DNA of 64,000 nucleotides from Rhabdochlamydiaceae bacterium (GTDB lineage: Bacteria; Chlamydiota; Chlamydiia; Chlamydiales; Rhabdochlamydiaceae). The stretch spans positions 62,001 to 126,000 of the forward strand of contig JAIETG010000019.1 of NCBI GenBank assembly GCA_019745395.1, read 5' to 3'. Shown here one piece after another: positions 34,414-43,239 of this stretch. Each line of letters opens with the position of its first letter. Within the stretch, counting starts at the first letter, position 1. The position numbers were made by a program, and so were the translations under genes. Under the pieces are notes generated by a model. That model ran no database searches, was not told the origin of the DNA, and saw only the letters and a program-made list of their open reading frames with translations.

Positions 34414-36087
34414 TTAAAATGGCATGATCATGCGACTACGCATCTTCCTAAGAGCCTGAGACATTTTTTCCCATTCAGTTTTTGTTGAGGTAGACTGATT
34501 TATCGGTTGGACTGGATCCACAGTCACAGGCTGATCTAAGGGCTTGGATGGATCAACAGGAGTAGGCTGATTTATATGTACAGGCAGGTGCCGAGTTTCT
34601 GCTTGCTCTTTTAACTCACGCCGTCTAATTACTTCAGCTTCCTGAGCCATCACGTCGTTAATTGTTCCATCGATCATCTCTTGAGTCAGTTTAAAGTCTG
34701 ACGTCGCTGCTTTTTTGCCCGATACGGCATTTAAAAGTTTAAAAATTGCTCGACCTGTCAATCCATCAGTTTTTGCAGCAATCTGATCCAATTGGGTTGC
34801 TCCAAAAAATTCTGCTTGTTCTGACTTCGAGAAGAATTGAGGAACATACGACGCCACAATGTCACGTCGTTCTTTTTGCTCAGGGGGACCAATAAAGATC
34901 TTATGATCCATACGGGAAAGGACCGCTTCATCAAGATCTTCCATACGGTTTGTTGCAAGGATCAGCATGAATTTTTTACTCTGATCCGAAGTCCCGGTTC
35001 GATTCAAGAACGCATTTTGCAATTCTATAAGTTCAGCTCTAGGGATTTTCGATCGGTCTCTACAGAAACTTTCTGCCTCGTCAATAAATAAGATCCACGG
35101 GCGATTCGACCACGGACGCCAAGAAGTTTCCATTTTATCTAAAAGCTTATTCAATTCAGTAACGTGTTCACCGCGCTTGATATATTGAGCTAAATCACCG
35201 CCAGACATCTTGACATAACTCATTCCGGAATTTCTAGCGATGTAATCGCTAATCATTGTCTTACCAGTTCCACCAGGGCCATAGAATAAAACGTTCTGAA
35301 AATTTCCGCTGTTTTTGCGAATATTCTTTACGGAGTTTGTCAAGTCAGTGACCCTCCTCGTAATTTCAGCATTGTAGACAGGCTTAGGCTTTTTCGACCC
35401 AAAAATCGTGTCCGTCGGCAAAGAAAAAATTCCAAGCTGACGAACTTCCGTCGCAAGTTTAGGAGAACCGATGTAGTGTTTCGCTCTATAATAAAGATAA
35501 AATAGTGTTAGAGGAAGTCCAGTGGCAACGATAGTACCTAATGCTACATAGGGAAGCACACTCCACGATACCGCACTTGCAGCTTCGCCAACAGTGTTGC
35601 GAATCCCTAAGTTAATTCCTTTACCAGCTTCCTTCGTAAAGCCTTTTATTCCTTCTTTGAACTCTTCTCCAGCACGCGTTGCAGCATCACCAACATTCGC
35701 CCCATCCCAAAATGACTGAAATCCATCATTGAGCTTTTCCCCCGTATCTCCCGCCATTTTCGAAGTATCGAAAGATTTCAAGAATGCATCAAACGCTTCC
35801 GTCATCTTTTCCCCAGTGGTCCCTGTAATACTATTTGCATCGAAACCTTCGATGACCTTTGTAATTACACTGGAAATTCCCTCTCCGATTGAGCTGGAAT
35901 CAAAACCGATATTAGATACAACATTAGATGATAAAAATTTTAAAGTTTCTGAAATTTCAAAAGCTACAGCTGGGCTTCTTAATTGTTGAAGATTACTAGT
36001 AACAAAGCTTACAAACGCCAAAGCAAATCCTTTTTTATTGTTTTGACCGCAATCATAACAATTTGATATATTAATTGCAATTATCAT
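34414..36087 (-). CDS. Membrane AAA+ ATPase resembling mitochondrial ATAD3
   Basis: From ATG 36087 the protein is 557 residues. Residues 1-165 carry amphipathic repeats rich in Gly, Asp and Phe (units such as GEKMTEAFDAF and GEKLNDGFQSF). One membrane helix lies at about 175-200 (VALGTIVATGLPLTLFYLYY). The AAA+ domain follows: Walker A GPGGTGKT at 270-277, Walker B WILFIDEAE near 330, sensor 1 ILATN, and the arginine region LSRMDHKIFIGPP. The stretches NSGMSYVKMSGGDLA and LNAFLNRTG-like NAFLNRTGTSDQS resemble ATAD3, an animal and plant mitochondrial inner-membrane ATPase. The tail has Pro-rich repeats (PVDPSKPLDQP). A longer frame to 36150 would overlap the divergent gene. The ribosome binding site is not clear. 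Confidence 0.8.
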   Translation of the reverse strand: MIIAINISNCYDCGQNNKKGFALAFVSFVTSNLQQLRSPAVAFEISETLKFLSSNVVSNIGFDSSSIGEGISSVITKVIEGFDANSITGTTGEKMTEAFDAFLKSFDTSKMAGDTGEKLNDGFQSFWDGANVGDAATRAGEEFKEGIKGFTKEAGKGINLGIRNTVGEAASAVSWSVLPYVALGTIVATGLPLTLFYLYYRAKHYIGSPKLATEVRQLGIFSLPTDTIFGSKKPKPVYNAEITRRVTDLTNSVKNIRKNSGNFQNVLFYGPGGTGKTMISDYIARNSGMSYVKMSGGDLAQYIKRGEHVTELNKLLDKMETSWRPWSNRPWILFIDEAESFCRDRSKIPRAELIELQNAFLNRTGTSDQSKKFMLILATNRMEDLDEAVLSRMDHKIFIGPPEQKERRDIVASYVPQFFSKSEQAEFFGATQLDQIAAKTDGLTGRAIFKLLNAVSGKKAATSDFKLTQEMIDGTINDVMAQEAEVIRRRELKEQAETRHLPVHINQPTPVDPSKPLDQPVTVDPVQPINQSTSTKTEWEKMSQALRKMRSRMIMPF

Positions 36088-36106
36088 AAAAAAACAATGT
36101 AGACAA

Positions 36107-37837
36107 ATGAAAATTTCAAATAAAGTAATTGCAACAAGTGAAAATTTCAAATCACCCCCTCCACAGCAAGTAAAAAAGCCTGCAGAGAACGAATCGCAAA
36201 TCTATCGTTGGATCGGTTTGAAAGATTGTGCCGATGCACTAACGGCCTATCAAAAAAAAGACTACACCTCTGCGGTAAATTCTTTGGCTGTTGCTTTTTT
36301 GAAATTTGGAACAATCGGGGCTGCAGCTTTCGGAACCTACAAATGGATCTGCAAAGATACTGTTTATTTAAACGATTTTATGAAGCAGGCAGAAGTTGAC
36401 TTCAGCAAAGAAAACGCCAAGTCATCCGTACCTGCCTCTGTTGTAAACATGACAAACACATTCTATGATGAGTACAAGAAATTTTCTAAATGGCCTAAAA
36501 GTGGACAAGCATTTTTCGACGCTCACCTCCAAAAAAACGCTCCTATGTCTTCTTCGATCGTAAAACATCTCATGACCGAGGGGGCTAAACATAACGACTC
36601 CTCATTTGAGAAGCTTGCGATCAATAAATGCGTATCAGCATACGCCAGTTCTATGAGCTGCATGGCCATACTCGAATATTTGACCAAAACCCCGTCCCCT
36701 GAAAGTTTAGAAACGGCCATAAAAATCTCTAGAAGATGCAAAACCAGCAATCCATTCTGCAACAAGGCCCTTGAAGGCGCTCAAACGCGATCTATTAATA
36801 AAGAATCCATCGATGAAGCCAGAACTTTGATAGTCAGAATGACCCGCAAAGGAGCAAACCAGGGAAAAGGAGCTGATTTCTTAAAGGATGTAATAGTCCT
36901 TTTCAACGAGCAATTTCGAGAATTTGAAAAAGTCATCACAAATTGTAAAAACGCAAAAACAACCTCTGGATTATGGGATACTGCAGCCTGCTTTTCCCAA
37001 GCCCCATGGTTTCAAAAGCCGAGAATTCTTTTCGGCAAAAGTGACTTTCTCGAATGGAATGAATACGATGCTATAGACAACTTAAAAACAGCGCTCTCCG
37101 ATTACGGACAGGATCTTGCCAAAGCATGTACGCAGTTTCCTGATTCCGAGCCATGCAATCAATTCGTAAGCAATATTTTTCAAAAATTTATCGATTATAA
37201 TTTGATAGATGAAGCTTTTGAATTATTATCAAAAAAAGGTCCGCTCCAGAAAAATGAAGTCGAAGATGTAATTACAACAATGGCTCAGAAAAATCAATGG
37301 ATCCAAGGAACTAGATTCATCGAAAAAGTTCAGGCAAGCAATCCAAAGCTCGATATTCAAACTGAGATCGATGCGTTTAATCAATTGATGACAGATATGC
37401 GCGAAGACGCAGAAGATGCTCTGAAATCTATGTCTGATCCAAAAAATTCAGAGTCCGAATTATCTGCAGCAGTCGAAAGAGCATTCTCTCTACAGGATGA
37501 AGAACAGCTCTTTAATATCTTCAAGGTTGCAAAATCGTGGATTGGAGATCATAACACCATCCAACACCCAGAAGCTTTGAAGCTTGTTATACGCAATTTG
37601 TTCGCTCTAGATTTCTGCAAAGATCGATTATTAAACCGCTGCTCCGAAAAGGAGAGTTTAAATGGAGATATGGCAAAAGTATTAGTTACTCTCTGGCGAA
37701 GATCCAATGGGTATTATGATTATTCAACGAGAACCAGCTGGCCTCTTTATAGTAAACTCGATTACAATGACAGGTACTCTCGCGCAGAGTATACTACTAC
37801 AATCAACAAAAGCAACTGGGAACAGCTGATTAAATAA
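36107..37837 (+). CDS. Large helical protein of unknown function, divergent from the ATAD3-like gene
   Basis: The 576-residue protein has no signal peptide. It has one hydrophobic segment at about 57-80 (AVAFLKFGTIGAAAFG). The rest looks entirely helical, with repeated pairs of helices and regularly placed Cys (such as RRCKTSNPFC and TQFPDSEPCNQF), similar in feel to TPR or PPR-like repeats but without a clean motif. Its ATG lies only 19 bases from the ATAD3-like start on the other strand, so the two share one control region and may act together. No family recognised. Confidence 0.65.
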   Translation: MKISNKVIATSENFKSPPPQQVKKPAENESQIYRWIGLKDCADALTAYQKKDYTSAVNSLAVAFLKFGTIGAAAFGTYKWICKDTVYLNDFMKQAEVDFSKENAKSSVPASVVNMTNTFYDEYKKFSKWPKSGQAFFDAHLQKNAPMSSSIVKHLMTEGAKHNDSSFEKLAINKCVSAYASSMSCMAILEYLTKTPSPESLETAIKISRRCKTSNPFCNKALEGAQTRSINKESIDEARTLIVRMTRKGANQGKGADFLKDVIVLFNEQFREFEKVITNCKNAKTTSGLWDTAACFSQAPWFQKPRILFGKSDFLEWNEYDAIDNLKTALSDYGQDLAKACTQFPDSEPCNQFVSNIFQKFIDYNLIDEAFELLSKKGPLQKNEVEDVITTMAQKNQWIQGTRFIEKVQASNPKLDIQTEIDAFNQLMTDMREDAEDALKSMSDPKNSESELSAAVERAFSLQDEEQLFNIFKVAKSWIGDHNTIQHPEALKLVIRNLFALDFCKDRLLNRCSEKESLNGDMAKVLVTLWRRSNGYYDYSTRTSWPLYSKLDYNDRYSRAEYTTTINKSNWEQLIK

Positions 37838-38357
37838 GCTTTCCAATCCAATTAAAAATAGAGTCTATAGAAATATATTTAAGCGTAAATATCACAAATA
37901 AAATATAGGAAAGTGCTAGAGGATAGGACATTAGAACAAGAATTCCATCATCATTGAGCATTCCAAAACCCAACAAAAATATGGCCACACTGGCTAAAAG
38001 GCTACTTAGAGGAATGGGCATGGATATGGCTAAGCAAATGCCAATGATTCCAATAAGACTGCCATTAATCATTTTTATGGTTGCACCTTTTCCAAAAAAA
38101 AGAAATCTCGGATAAGTCCAACATTTGATCTTTTTCATAAAAAAAAGAACTTGATGAATACAATTCTCAAGAATTTTCCCATTAATCTTCTTTCGCTTTA
38201 AAAAAGAAGGAAGCCAAATGGAATTCCTGCTAAAGGCCATTCTAAATCCTAAAAAGGCAATAAACAGCCCAAAAGGTAAAGCGAGACCTAAAATCTGACC
38301 AAATGGTAAACAGAAAAAAATTACCAATAACGATTTACCCTTCCCTGACAATTTCAT
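37830..38357 (-). CDS. ExoD-family membrane protein, missing a standard start
   Basis: The 175 residues from ATG 38357 have four or five membrane helices and match ExoD (exopolysaccharide synthesis, PF06055 type): SGKGKSLLVIFFCLPFGQ and IGIIGICLAISMPIPLS are typical. The normal N-terminal part is encoded just upstream in the same frame (38358-38447, encoding LTDNFTTFETALFQLEKK and then SLKTIL), but no ATG, GTG or TTG precedes it before a stop at about 38465; only ATT codons at 38457-38462 remain. The gene thus either uses a rare ATT start, begins at the internal ATG, or has lost its start. Its 3' end overlaps the convergent gene by eight bases. Confidence 0.72.
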   Translation of the reverse strand: MKLSGKGKSLLVIFFCLPFGQILGLALPFGLFIAFLGFRMAFSRNSIWLPSFLKRKKINGKILENCIHQVLFFMKKIKCWTYPRFLFFGKGATIKMINGSLIGIIGICLAISMPIPLSSLLASVAIFLLGFGMLNDDGILVLMSYPLALSYILFVIFTLKYISIDSIFNWIGKLI

Positions 38358-38500
38358 TAAAATTGTCTTCAGGGAAACGGGCCCTTCTTTACACTTTTTT
38401 TCTAATTGAAAAAGTGCGGTTTCAAAAGTTGTAAAATTATCCGTTAATTTATTTTTAATAATTCAATCCCTTACAGATCTTTCATAAGATGAAGTTTCTA

Positions 38501-38812
38501 TTAACGAGCTGTCGCTCGAGATTTTTTTGCACTTTTCTTCTTCGATTTCGGAAGAATTTTTTTCACAGTTTTTTGGAGAGTTTTTGTTGTTTTTTTACCT
38601 TTCTGTGGAGAGGCGTCTACTACTTTGTGTAATTTCCCTTGAAATTCTTCTGCCTTACGTTTTAATACATGGTATTTATCCAATAAGCCTTTTTGAAATT
38701 CTTTTCCTTGTTTTGTACCAAATATAAAAGTGGTCAAAGCTACAAGTGAACCTCCAATAAGTATTCCTTCAAATACATCCTTATAAGAATGTTCTGATTT
38801 AACTTTAAACAT
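38501..38812 (-). CDS. YtxH-like protein with a basic, histone-like tail
   Basis: The 103-residue protein has one membrane helix (about 14-32, GILIGGSLVALTTFIFG) followed by the YtxH pattern GTKQGKEFQKGLLDKY, then a Lys/Thr-rich tail (residues 65-103, with KKILPKSKKKSAKKS). The tail resembles chlamydial histone-like proteins in composition, though the protein is membrane anchored. It is the last gene of a three-gene operon. Confidence 0.75.
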   Translation of the reverse strand: MFKVKSEHSYKDVFEGILIGGSLVALTTFIFGTKQGKEFQKGLLDKYHVLKRKAEEFQGKLHKVVDASPQKGKKTTKTLQKTVKKILPKSKKKSAKKSRATAR

Positions 38813-38819
38813 ACAAGCC

Positions 38820-39119
38820 TCAATTTTTAAATTTTTTCCATAAATTTACACCTACTGCTACCCAATCTACGACTTCACACAATGTATTTTCATTTTTATT
38901 CAGTTGTTTGCCTATCTTCTTAACCGCTTCAGGATTTTCAATAGAATGTTTTTCTAGGATGTTTCCCAAATGTGAAATTGTTTCTCCAATGCTATTCAAA
39001 GGCTCTTTTTTCTCGTGCCGTAGAGCTAAAAAAACTGTGATGGCGCCAATGCCTACAATTCCACCAATTAACGCTCCGGCCAAGATTTTAGAGTCTTTTT
39101 CTTGATCTATTTTCGTCAT
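38820..39119 (-). CDS. Small single-span membrane protein, YtxH-like
   Basis: The 99-residue protein has a short charged N-terminus, one helix rich in Gly and Ile (AGALIGGIVGIGAITVFLAL, about 14-33) and a charged C-terminal domain with a helix around NIEKHS-like ILEKHSIENPEAVKKIGKQL. It sits between a DUF948-like and a YtxH-like gene, with one base to the former. Function unknown; the operon type is associated with general stress or cell envelope. Confidence 0.7.
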   Translation of the reverse strand: MTKIDQEKDSKILAGALIGGIVGIGAITVFLALRHEKKEPLNSIGETISHLGNILEKHSIENPEAVKKIGKQLNKNENTLCEVVDWVAVGVNLWKKFKN

Positions 39120-39120
39120 A

Positions 39121-39483
39121 CTATTTCATCTCATTTTTGATTTTGCCAAAAAACCGAACGCCTTCTGCTAAACACTCGATAAGTCCAGATATTTTTTCTG
39201 CCCCATTGCTCTGCTCAAATTTTTCTTTTTTGATTGCGTACAGAGGACGAAATAAACAATCGAGTCCTTCGGATTTTTTCTGAATGTCTACGATCAAGGC
39301 ATTAGTGTTCTCGACTAATTCTAGACTCGGAGAGGAGAAATCATTTAAAACATCGTGCAGTTCAGAAAGAAGGACATCTGACTTTTTGATGACCTTCAGC
39401 AATCTTTGTAGGGCGATAACTAGAAAAACCACTAGAACAACAAAAGCAGATCCGATTACACCTACAACCACATCAATTACCAT
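39121..39483 (-). CDS. DUF948-like membrane protein
   Basis: The 120-residue protein starts with one membrane helix (about 3-27) followed by a helical region (LLKVIKKSDVLLSELHDVLND) like the first part of DUF948 proteins, then a charged tail. GGAG precedes the ATG. DUF948 and YtxH genes are adjacent in many bacteria, which supports the call. It is the first gene of the operon. Confidence 0.72.
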   Translation of the reverse strand: MVIDVVVGVIGSAFVVLVVFLVIALQRLLKVIKKSDVLLSELHDVLNDFSSPSLELVENTNALIVDIQKKSEGLDCLFRPLYAIKKEKFEQSNGAEKISGLIECLAEGVRFFGKIKNEMK

Positions 39484-39862
39484 TTAATTCTCCGAAATTA
39501 AAAAGCCAACACACAAACAACATCAATAACACCAATTAATCAAACAACAGATTAACTTGCAAATAAAATACTATCATAAACAAAATTAATTTAATTTTAA
39601 AAACACTCAAAACGAAAAAAATGATAAAATACCTTCATTAAGTAACTAACATTTAATGAAATTCGAATATTTCATATCTTTATAGAATATCCTGAACTTC
39701 AGTAAACAACAGTTTATTGCTTAAATCTAAAGATGGAAATTTGAAGACAGATCTTCTTATGGACTGGGATGCCTAACCTCTACAGAAAGATGCAGCAGGG
39801 TTATTTATAATAAGACACTTAAGAATTTGTTCGAGGGATCGTTTAATTCTGAAAATGAAAAA
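39484..39862. other. AT-rich intergenic region, no gene seen
   Basis: No frame with a ribosome binding site and no recognisable RNA. The right part must carry the promoter for the DUF948 operon, read leftward. Confidence 0.5.
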
Positions 39863-39911
39863 TCTAGTTACAACAACGAAAAAATTTAAAATTATCGTTG
39901 CTGTAACTAGA
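39863..39911 (-). terminator. Terminator of the DEAD-box helicase gene
   Basis: A 17-base stem with one mismatch (39863-39879 with 39895-39911) and a 15-base AT-rich loop, followed on the minus strand by TTTTTC. It lies 47 bases past the helicase stop. Confidence 0.75.
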
Positions 39912-39957
39912 CTCCTTAATCAAAATTGCCTTTTCGGGTCATTAAAAGCCCATCATC

Positions 39958-41319
39958 TCAGCTTTTTTTAAAGCTTCTCTTATCAGAAGGCCAAGCTCTC
40001 TTCTTATTGTTTTTATGCGGAGAAGCTTTAGGTCTATCAGAAGATTGCCTTGGATCTTTCCCGGAAGAATTTGATCTCGAGCTTTTATGCGACACTCCTG
40101 AGGGAGGTCTTGGAGCAGAATTAAAATTACGATTTTTAGGAGCCATACGTCTACCATTAACAATAGGCTCTGCCGCAATATTCGGATCCGGCTCGAAATT
40201 AGGAATGACCACTTTAGAGAGTTGACGCTTCAGCAAGCGCTCAATGTCCGTTAAAAGCTTATGCTCATCAATACACACTAAAGATACAGCTTCGCCCGTA
40301 TTTCCTGCACGTCCCGTACGACCTATACGATGAACATAATCCTCTGGAACATTCGGAAGATCATAGTTAACTACGTGAGGCAATTGATCGATATCAAGTC
40401 CCCTTGCAGCAATATCTGTCGCAACTAAAACTCGGATCGCCCCACTCTTAAACTGCTCTAAAGCCGCAGAGCGCGCATTCTGACTTTTATTTCCATGGAT
40501 TGCCATAGATGTAATCCCATCATTGGCAAGCTTGATTGCTAAACGATTAGCGCTATGCTTTGTACGCATAAAGACTAGAACTTGCTTCCAGTTATAAGTC
40601 TTGATCAAATGAGATAACAATTCCCCTTTACGCTTGCTGTCTACAGGGTGGATTACCTGAGTAATTGCCTCTACCGTAGAATTGGATCTGGTAGCTTCAA
40701 TCATCTTGGGACTATTCAATAGATCATTTGCAAGCTTCTTAATATCGTTGGAGAATGTTGCGGAAAAAAGTAAGTTTTGACGTTTTTTTGGCAAGAGTTT
40801 CAGAATACGGCGAATATCAGGAATAAATCCCATATCGAGCATTCTGTCAGCTTCATCAAGAACAAGTATTTCAATATGTGAAAGATCTATGATTTTCTGA
40901 CTAATCAGATCTAAAAGGCGTCCTGGAGTAGCAACGATGATATCAACACCCTTACGCAGTTGCTTAACTTGAGACTTAATATTGACTCCTCCAAAAATAA
41001 CAGCAGATTTCAAAGGAAGATTTTTAGAAAGTTCTTGTACGCACTCTTCAACCTGGCTTGCCAGCTCACGAGTAGGAGTCAAAATAAGAGCTCTTGTTAA
41101 TACAGGAGATCCAATAGAGCCTTTTTTCATGAGATTTTGAAGTAGAGGGAGAGTAAATCCTGCAGTCTTTCCTGTACCGGTCTGTGAGCCTGCAAGAAGA
41201 TCATCTCCTTCAAGTATAAGAGGGATCGCCTGAGACTGAATAGTTGTAGGGACTGAATATCCCTTTTCTTCTAGAGCTGCTAGCAGTTCAGGTATTAATC
41301 CTAACGCGTTAAATGTCAT
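39958..41319 (-). CDS. rhlE: DEAD-box ATP-dependent RNA helicase (RhlE-like)
   Basis: The 453-residue protein has all core motifs: the Q motif ([10 protein letters not shown]), motif [11 protein letters not shown] near residues 38-47, DEAD as [13 protein letters not shown] near 155, SAT near 187, and in the second domain [15 protein letters not shown] and [10 protein letters not shown] near 335. The basic tail (about 385-453) is Ser/Arg/Lys-rich and probably binds RNA. Such helicases act in ribosome assembly, RNA decay and cold adaptation. The symbol is by best-fitting subgroup. Confidence 0.93.
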   Translation of the reverse strand: MTFNALGLIPELLAALEEKGYSVPTTIQSQAIPLILEGDDLLAGSQTGTGKTAGFTLPLLQNLMKKGSIGSPVLTRALILTPTRELASQVEECVQELSKNLPLKSAVIFGGVNIKSQVKQLRKGVDIIVATPGRLLDLISQKIIDLSHIEILVLDEADRMLDMGFIPDIRRILKLLPKKRQNLLFSATFSNDIKKLANDLLNSPKMIEATRSNSTVEAITQVIHPVDSKRKGELLSHLIKTYNWKQVLVFMRTKHSANRLAIKLANDGITSMAIHGNKSQNARSAALEQFKSGAIRVLVATDIAARGLDIDQLPHVVNYDLPNVPEDYVHRIGRTGRAGNTGEAVSLVCIDEHKLLTDIERLLKRQLSKVVIPNFEPDPNIAAEPIVNGRRMAPKNRNFNSAPRPPSGVSHKSSRSNSSGKDPRQSSDRPKASPHKNNKKRAWPSDKRSFKKS

Positions 41320-41499
41320 TGGCTATTTTTCCATTGTCGACCCTCTAGAAAAGCTTAGTTTTCCTAGGTCTGTGGTTAATGTTACTTGAGATAAGAATTA
41401 TACCTAAGACTACTTATTTGATGGTCCTAAGTGGAATTTTTATTACTCAATCGACGAGTTTAGCCTACAAATTACATAAAGTACAGCATTTTCCTATTA

Positions 41500-41522
41500 T
41501 TAAGAGCTTTCAAAGCTCTTAA
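41500..41522. repeat. Perfect palindrome upstream of the helicase gene
   Basis: TTAAGAGCTTT-C-AAAGCTCTTAA is a perfect 11-1-11 inverted repeat in the 349-base gap between two leftward genes (41320-41668). On the minus strand no T-run follows, so it is not a clear terminator. A second smaller hairpin, AAAGCA/TGCTTT, lies near 41535-41550. The gap holds no ORF. A long leader would fit a cold-regulated helicase gene. Confidence 0.6.
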
Positions 41523-41668
41523 CTATTTTCAGTTAAAAAGCAAAGATGCTTTGAAAAGGTTCTTCAACGAGAAATTTCACACATTTAGCAAAATAAATAA
41601 AATTTAAAAAAAATATACAGACATAAGAAAAGACAACTTTTTTCAACTATTTACCGTTTACACATCTT

Positions 41669-42481
41669 CTAAACACTGTCCTCAGAACAAGACGTTAAAC
41701 CAGAGGTGAAGCTGGAGGGTTGTGAATGGCCGAAATAATTTCCCCTTCCTCTTATTAACTGCTGCCGCCCACATTCATCGACAGCCACTTTGTGAGGGAT
41801 AGATAGGCTTAAACTTTCCAACCCCTTAGTAAATTTTGGAAAAGCTTCCACACTGCGCAGGTCGCTTAAACAGTGTTCAATATTAGACAAGTAGATCGTA
41901 TCAAATACAACCCCTTTGGTTCTAAAATAATTCAAAATTCTATCCTTATTTCTAGGATCCGCAAGATCTCCTTGATAAAAATGAATACGCCCTTCTTTAG
42001 CAAGGGTATGGATTCGAGAATATCGAATAGGGTCAGATAAAAAAGAAGTATAGCTCCCTATTTCCGCTCTTAGCCTACCAATTTCCAATTCTGCTGCTTT
42101 ATGTGCTTTTTCATCTATTGGAAGCATGTTAAAGGGAGAGACTAGCTTTGCCTCCTTAAAATAGATCGATTCAAAAGATAAAAGTACTTCTTCTATTTTT
42201 TGGGCAGCTTGATCCGCCTCTTCACACTCTGCAAGAATAGGAAGAATCTGAGTCCAAAAGTGGGATACAGAATTTGCAATGTCAAAAACATAGACATCAG
42301 AGATTCCTTCTCGGATAGCTGAAAGATTTAACGTGGCCAACCCCGAAACTCCCAAAACCGCATCTCCAAGAACTGGAAGATTTTTCAGTTGCCCTATAAC
42401 TACATCATGTCCCGATTCCGTAGAAACAGGATACAGACAATCTCGAAGAATCGGCTTATAAAACAAACCACTCACACTCAT
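41669..42481 (-). CDS. Rossmann-fold, methyltransferase-like protein of unknown function
   Basis: The 270-residue protein has a nucleotide-binding-like pattern: a Gly-containing strand-loop (LGVSGLATLN), an acidic end of the next strand (VYVFDIAN), then IHFYQGDLADPRN and VFDTIYLSNIEHCL, which resemble motifs II-IV of class I methyltransferases. The insertion between them is long and helical (about residues 75-150). A catalytic motif is not clear. I choose ATG 42481; the frame extends to a TTG at 42496. No neighbour informs its role. Confidence 0.6.
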   Translation of the reverse strand: MSVSGLFYKPILRDCLYPVSTESGHDVVIGQLKNLPVLGDAVLGVSGLATLNLSAIREGISDVYVFDIANSVSHFWTQILPILAECEEADQAAQKIEEVLLSFESIYFKEAKLVSPFNMLPIDEKAHKAAELEIGRLRAEIGSYTSFLSDPIRYSRIHTLAKEGRIHFYQGDLADPRNKDRILNYFRTKGVVFDTIYLSNIEHCLSDLRSVEAFPKFTKGLESLSLSIPHKVAVDECGRQQLIRGRGNYFGHSQPSSFTSGLTSCSEDSV

Positions 42482-42721
42482 CAAAAAACCACACAATTAA
42501 AAATAAAAAAAACAAATAACATTAAAATTGTAAATACAAAGACTATTTTATTCCAGCTTTGATCATAAAAAAACACAAAACTCACGCCAGTAAATTTTTT
42601 AAAAAAGATTTCTTGCTTCAAGATGTGCATTAAAGAGATTTTGATGGGGGAAAATTAAAAACTAATTTAAGCTAGCGTGTGAATTCCACCAGATACAATC
42701 GAAGTAACAGGAGCATGTATT

Positions 42722-43159
42722 ATGACGCTTATAGAACAAATCAATGAGGGCATCAAAGAATCGATGCGAAGTCGAGACCAAACAAGACTTGGAACCTTAA
42801 GGATGCTTAAATCAAAAATATTGGCCGTTGATGCTCGCGCAACACTTCCCGATACGGAAATTTTAAAACTTTTCAAAACGTATTTTGGAAGCCTTCAAGA
42901 AGCCATAGAACAGGCGCAAATAGCTAACCGTCCTGAAACGGTAGAACAACTGAAAAAAGAGCTTGAGATCGTTCAGGAATTTTTACCAAAAGCACCCTCT
43001 GCGGAAGAAACCAAAAACATTGTAGAGCAAGCCATTGTCGATTCTGGAGCCAAGACAAAAAAAGATCTAGGACTCGTGATGAAAAGCATCATGAAGATCA
43101 ATAGTTCAGTAGATGGAAAGGTAGCCAAAGATTTGGCAAGCCAATTGCTTCCGGATTAA
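42722..43159 (+). CDS. yqeY: GatB/YqeY-domain protein
   Basis: The 145-residue protein matches YqeY, related to the tRNA-binding tail of the amidotransferase subunit GatB. Motifs: RSRDQTRLGTLRMLKS at the start, RPETVEQLKKELEIVQEFLPK in the middle, and the last-third KKDLGLVMKSIMKIN and DGKVAKDLASQLL. A stand-alone YqeY may bind tRNA; the role is not settled. AGGAG lies nine bases before the ATG. A hairpin terminator follows. Confidence 0.92.
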   Translation: MTLIEQINEGIKESMRSRDQTRLGTLRMLKSKILAVDARATLPDTEILKLFKTYFGSLQEAIEQAQIANRPETVEQLKKELEIVQEFLPKAPSAEETKNIVEQAIVDSGAKTKKDLGLVMKSIMKINSSVDGKVAKDLASQLLPD

Positions 43160-43171
43160 AAGCCTCTTTCT

Positions 43172-43207
43172 AAGCCGTTTTCAACTTTATAAGAATAAAA
43201 ACGGCTT
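43172..43207 (+). terminator. Terminator-like hairpin after yqeY
   Basis: AAGCCGTTTT (43172-43181) pairs with AAAACGGCTT (43198-43207) around a 16-base loop. No T-run follows. It lies 12 bases after the stop and 33 bases before the next gene. Confidence 0.6.
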
Positions 43208-43239
43208 GGGATTCAGAACCTTTAGATTATGAGACCATC

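Noticed and set aside
41500-41522. Palindrome as terminator of the gene at 41669-42481
   Set aside because: It has no T-run on the minus strand and lies about 150 bases past the stop, so I list it only as a palindrome.
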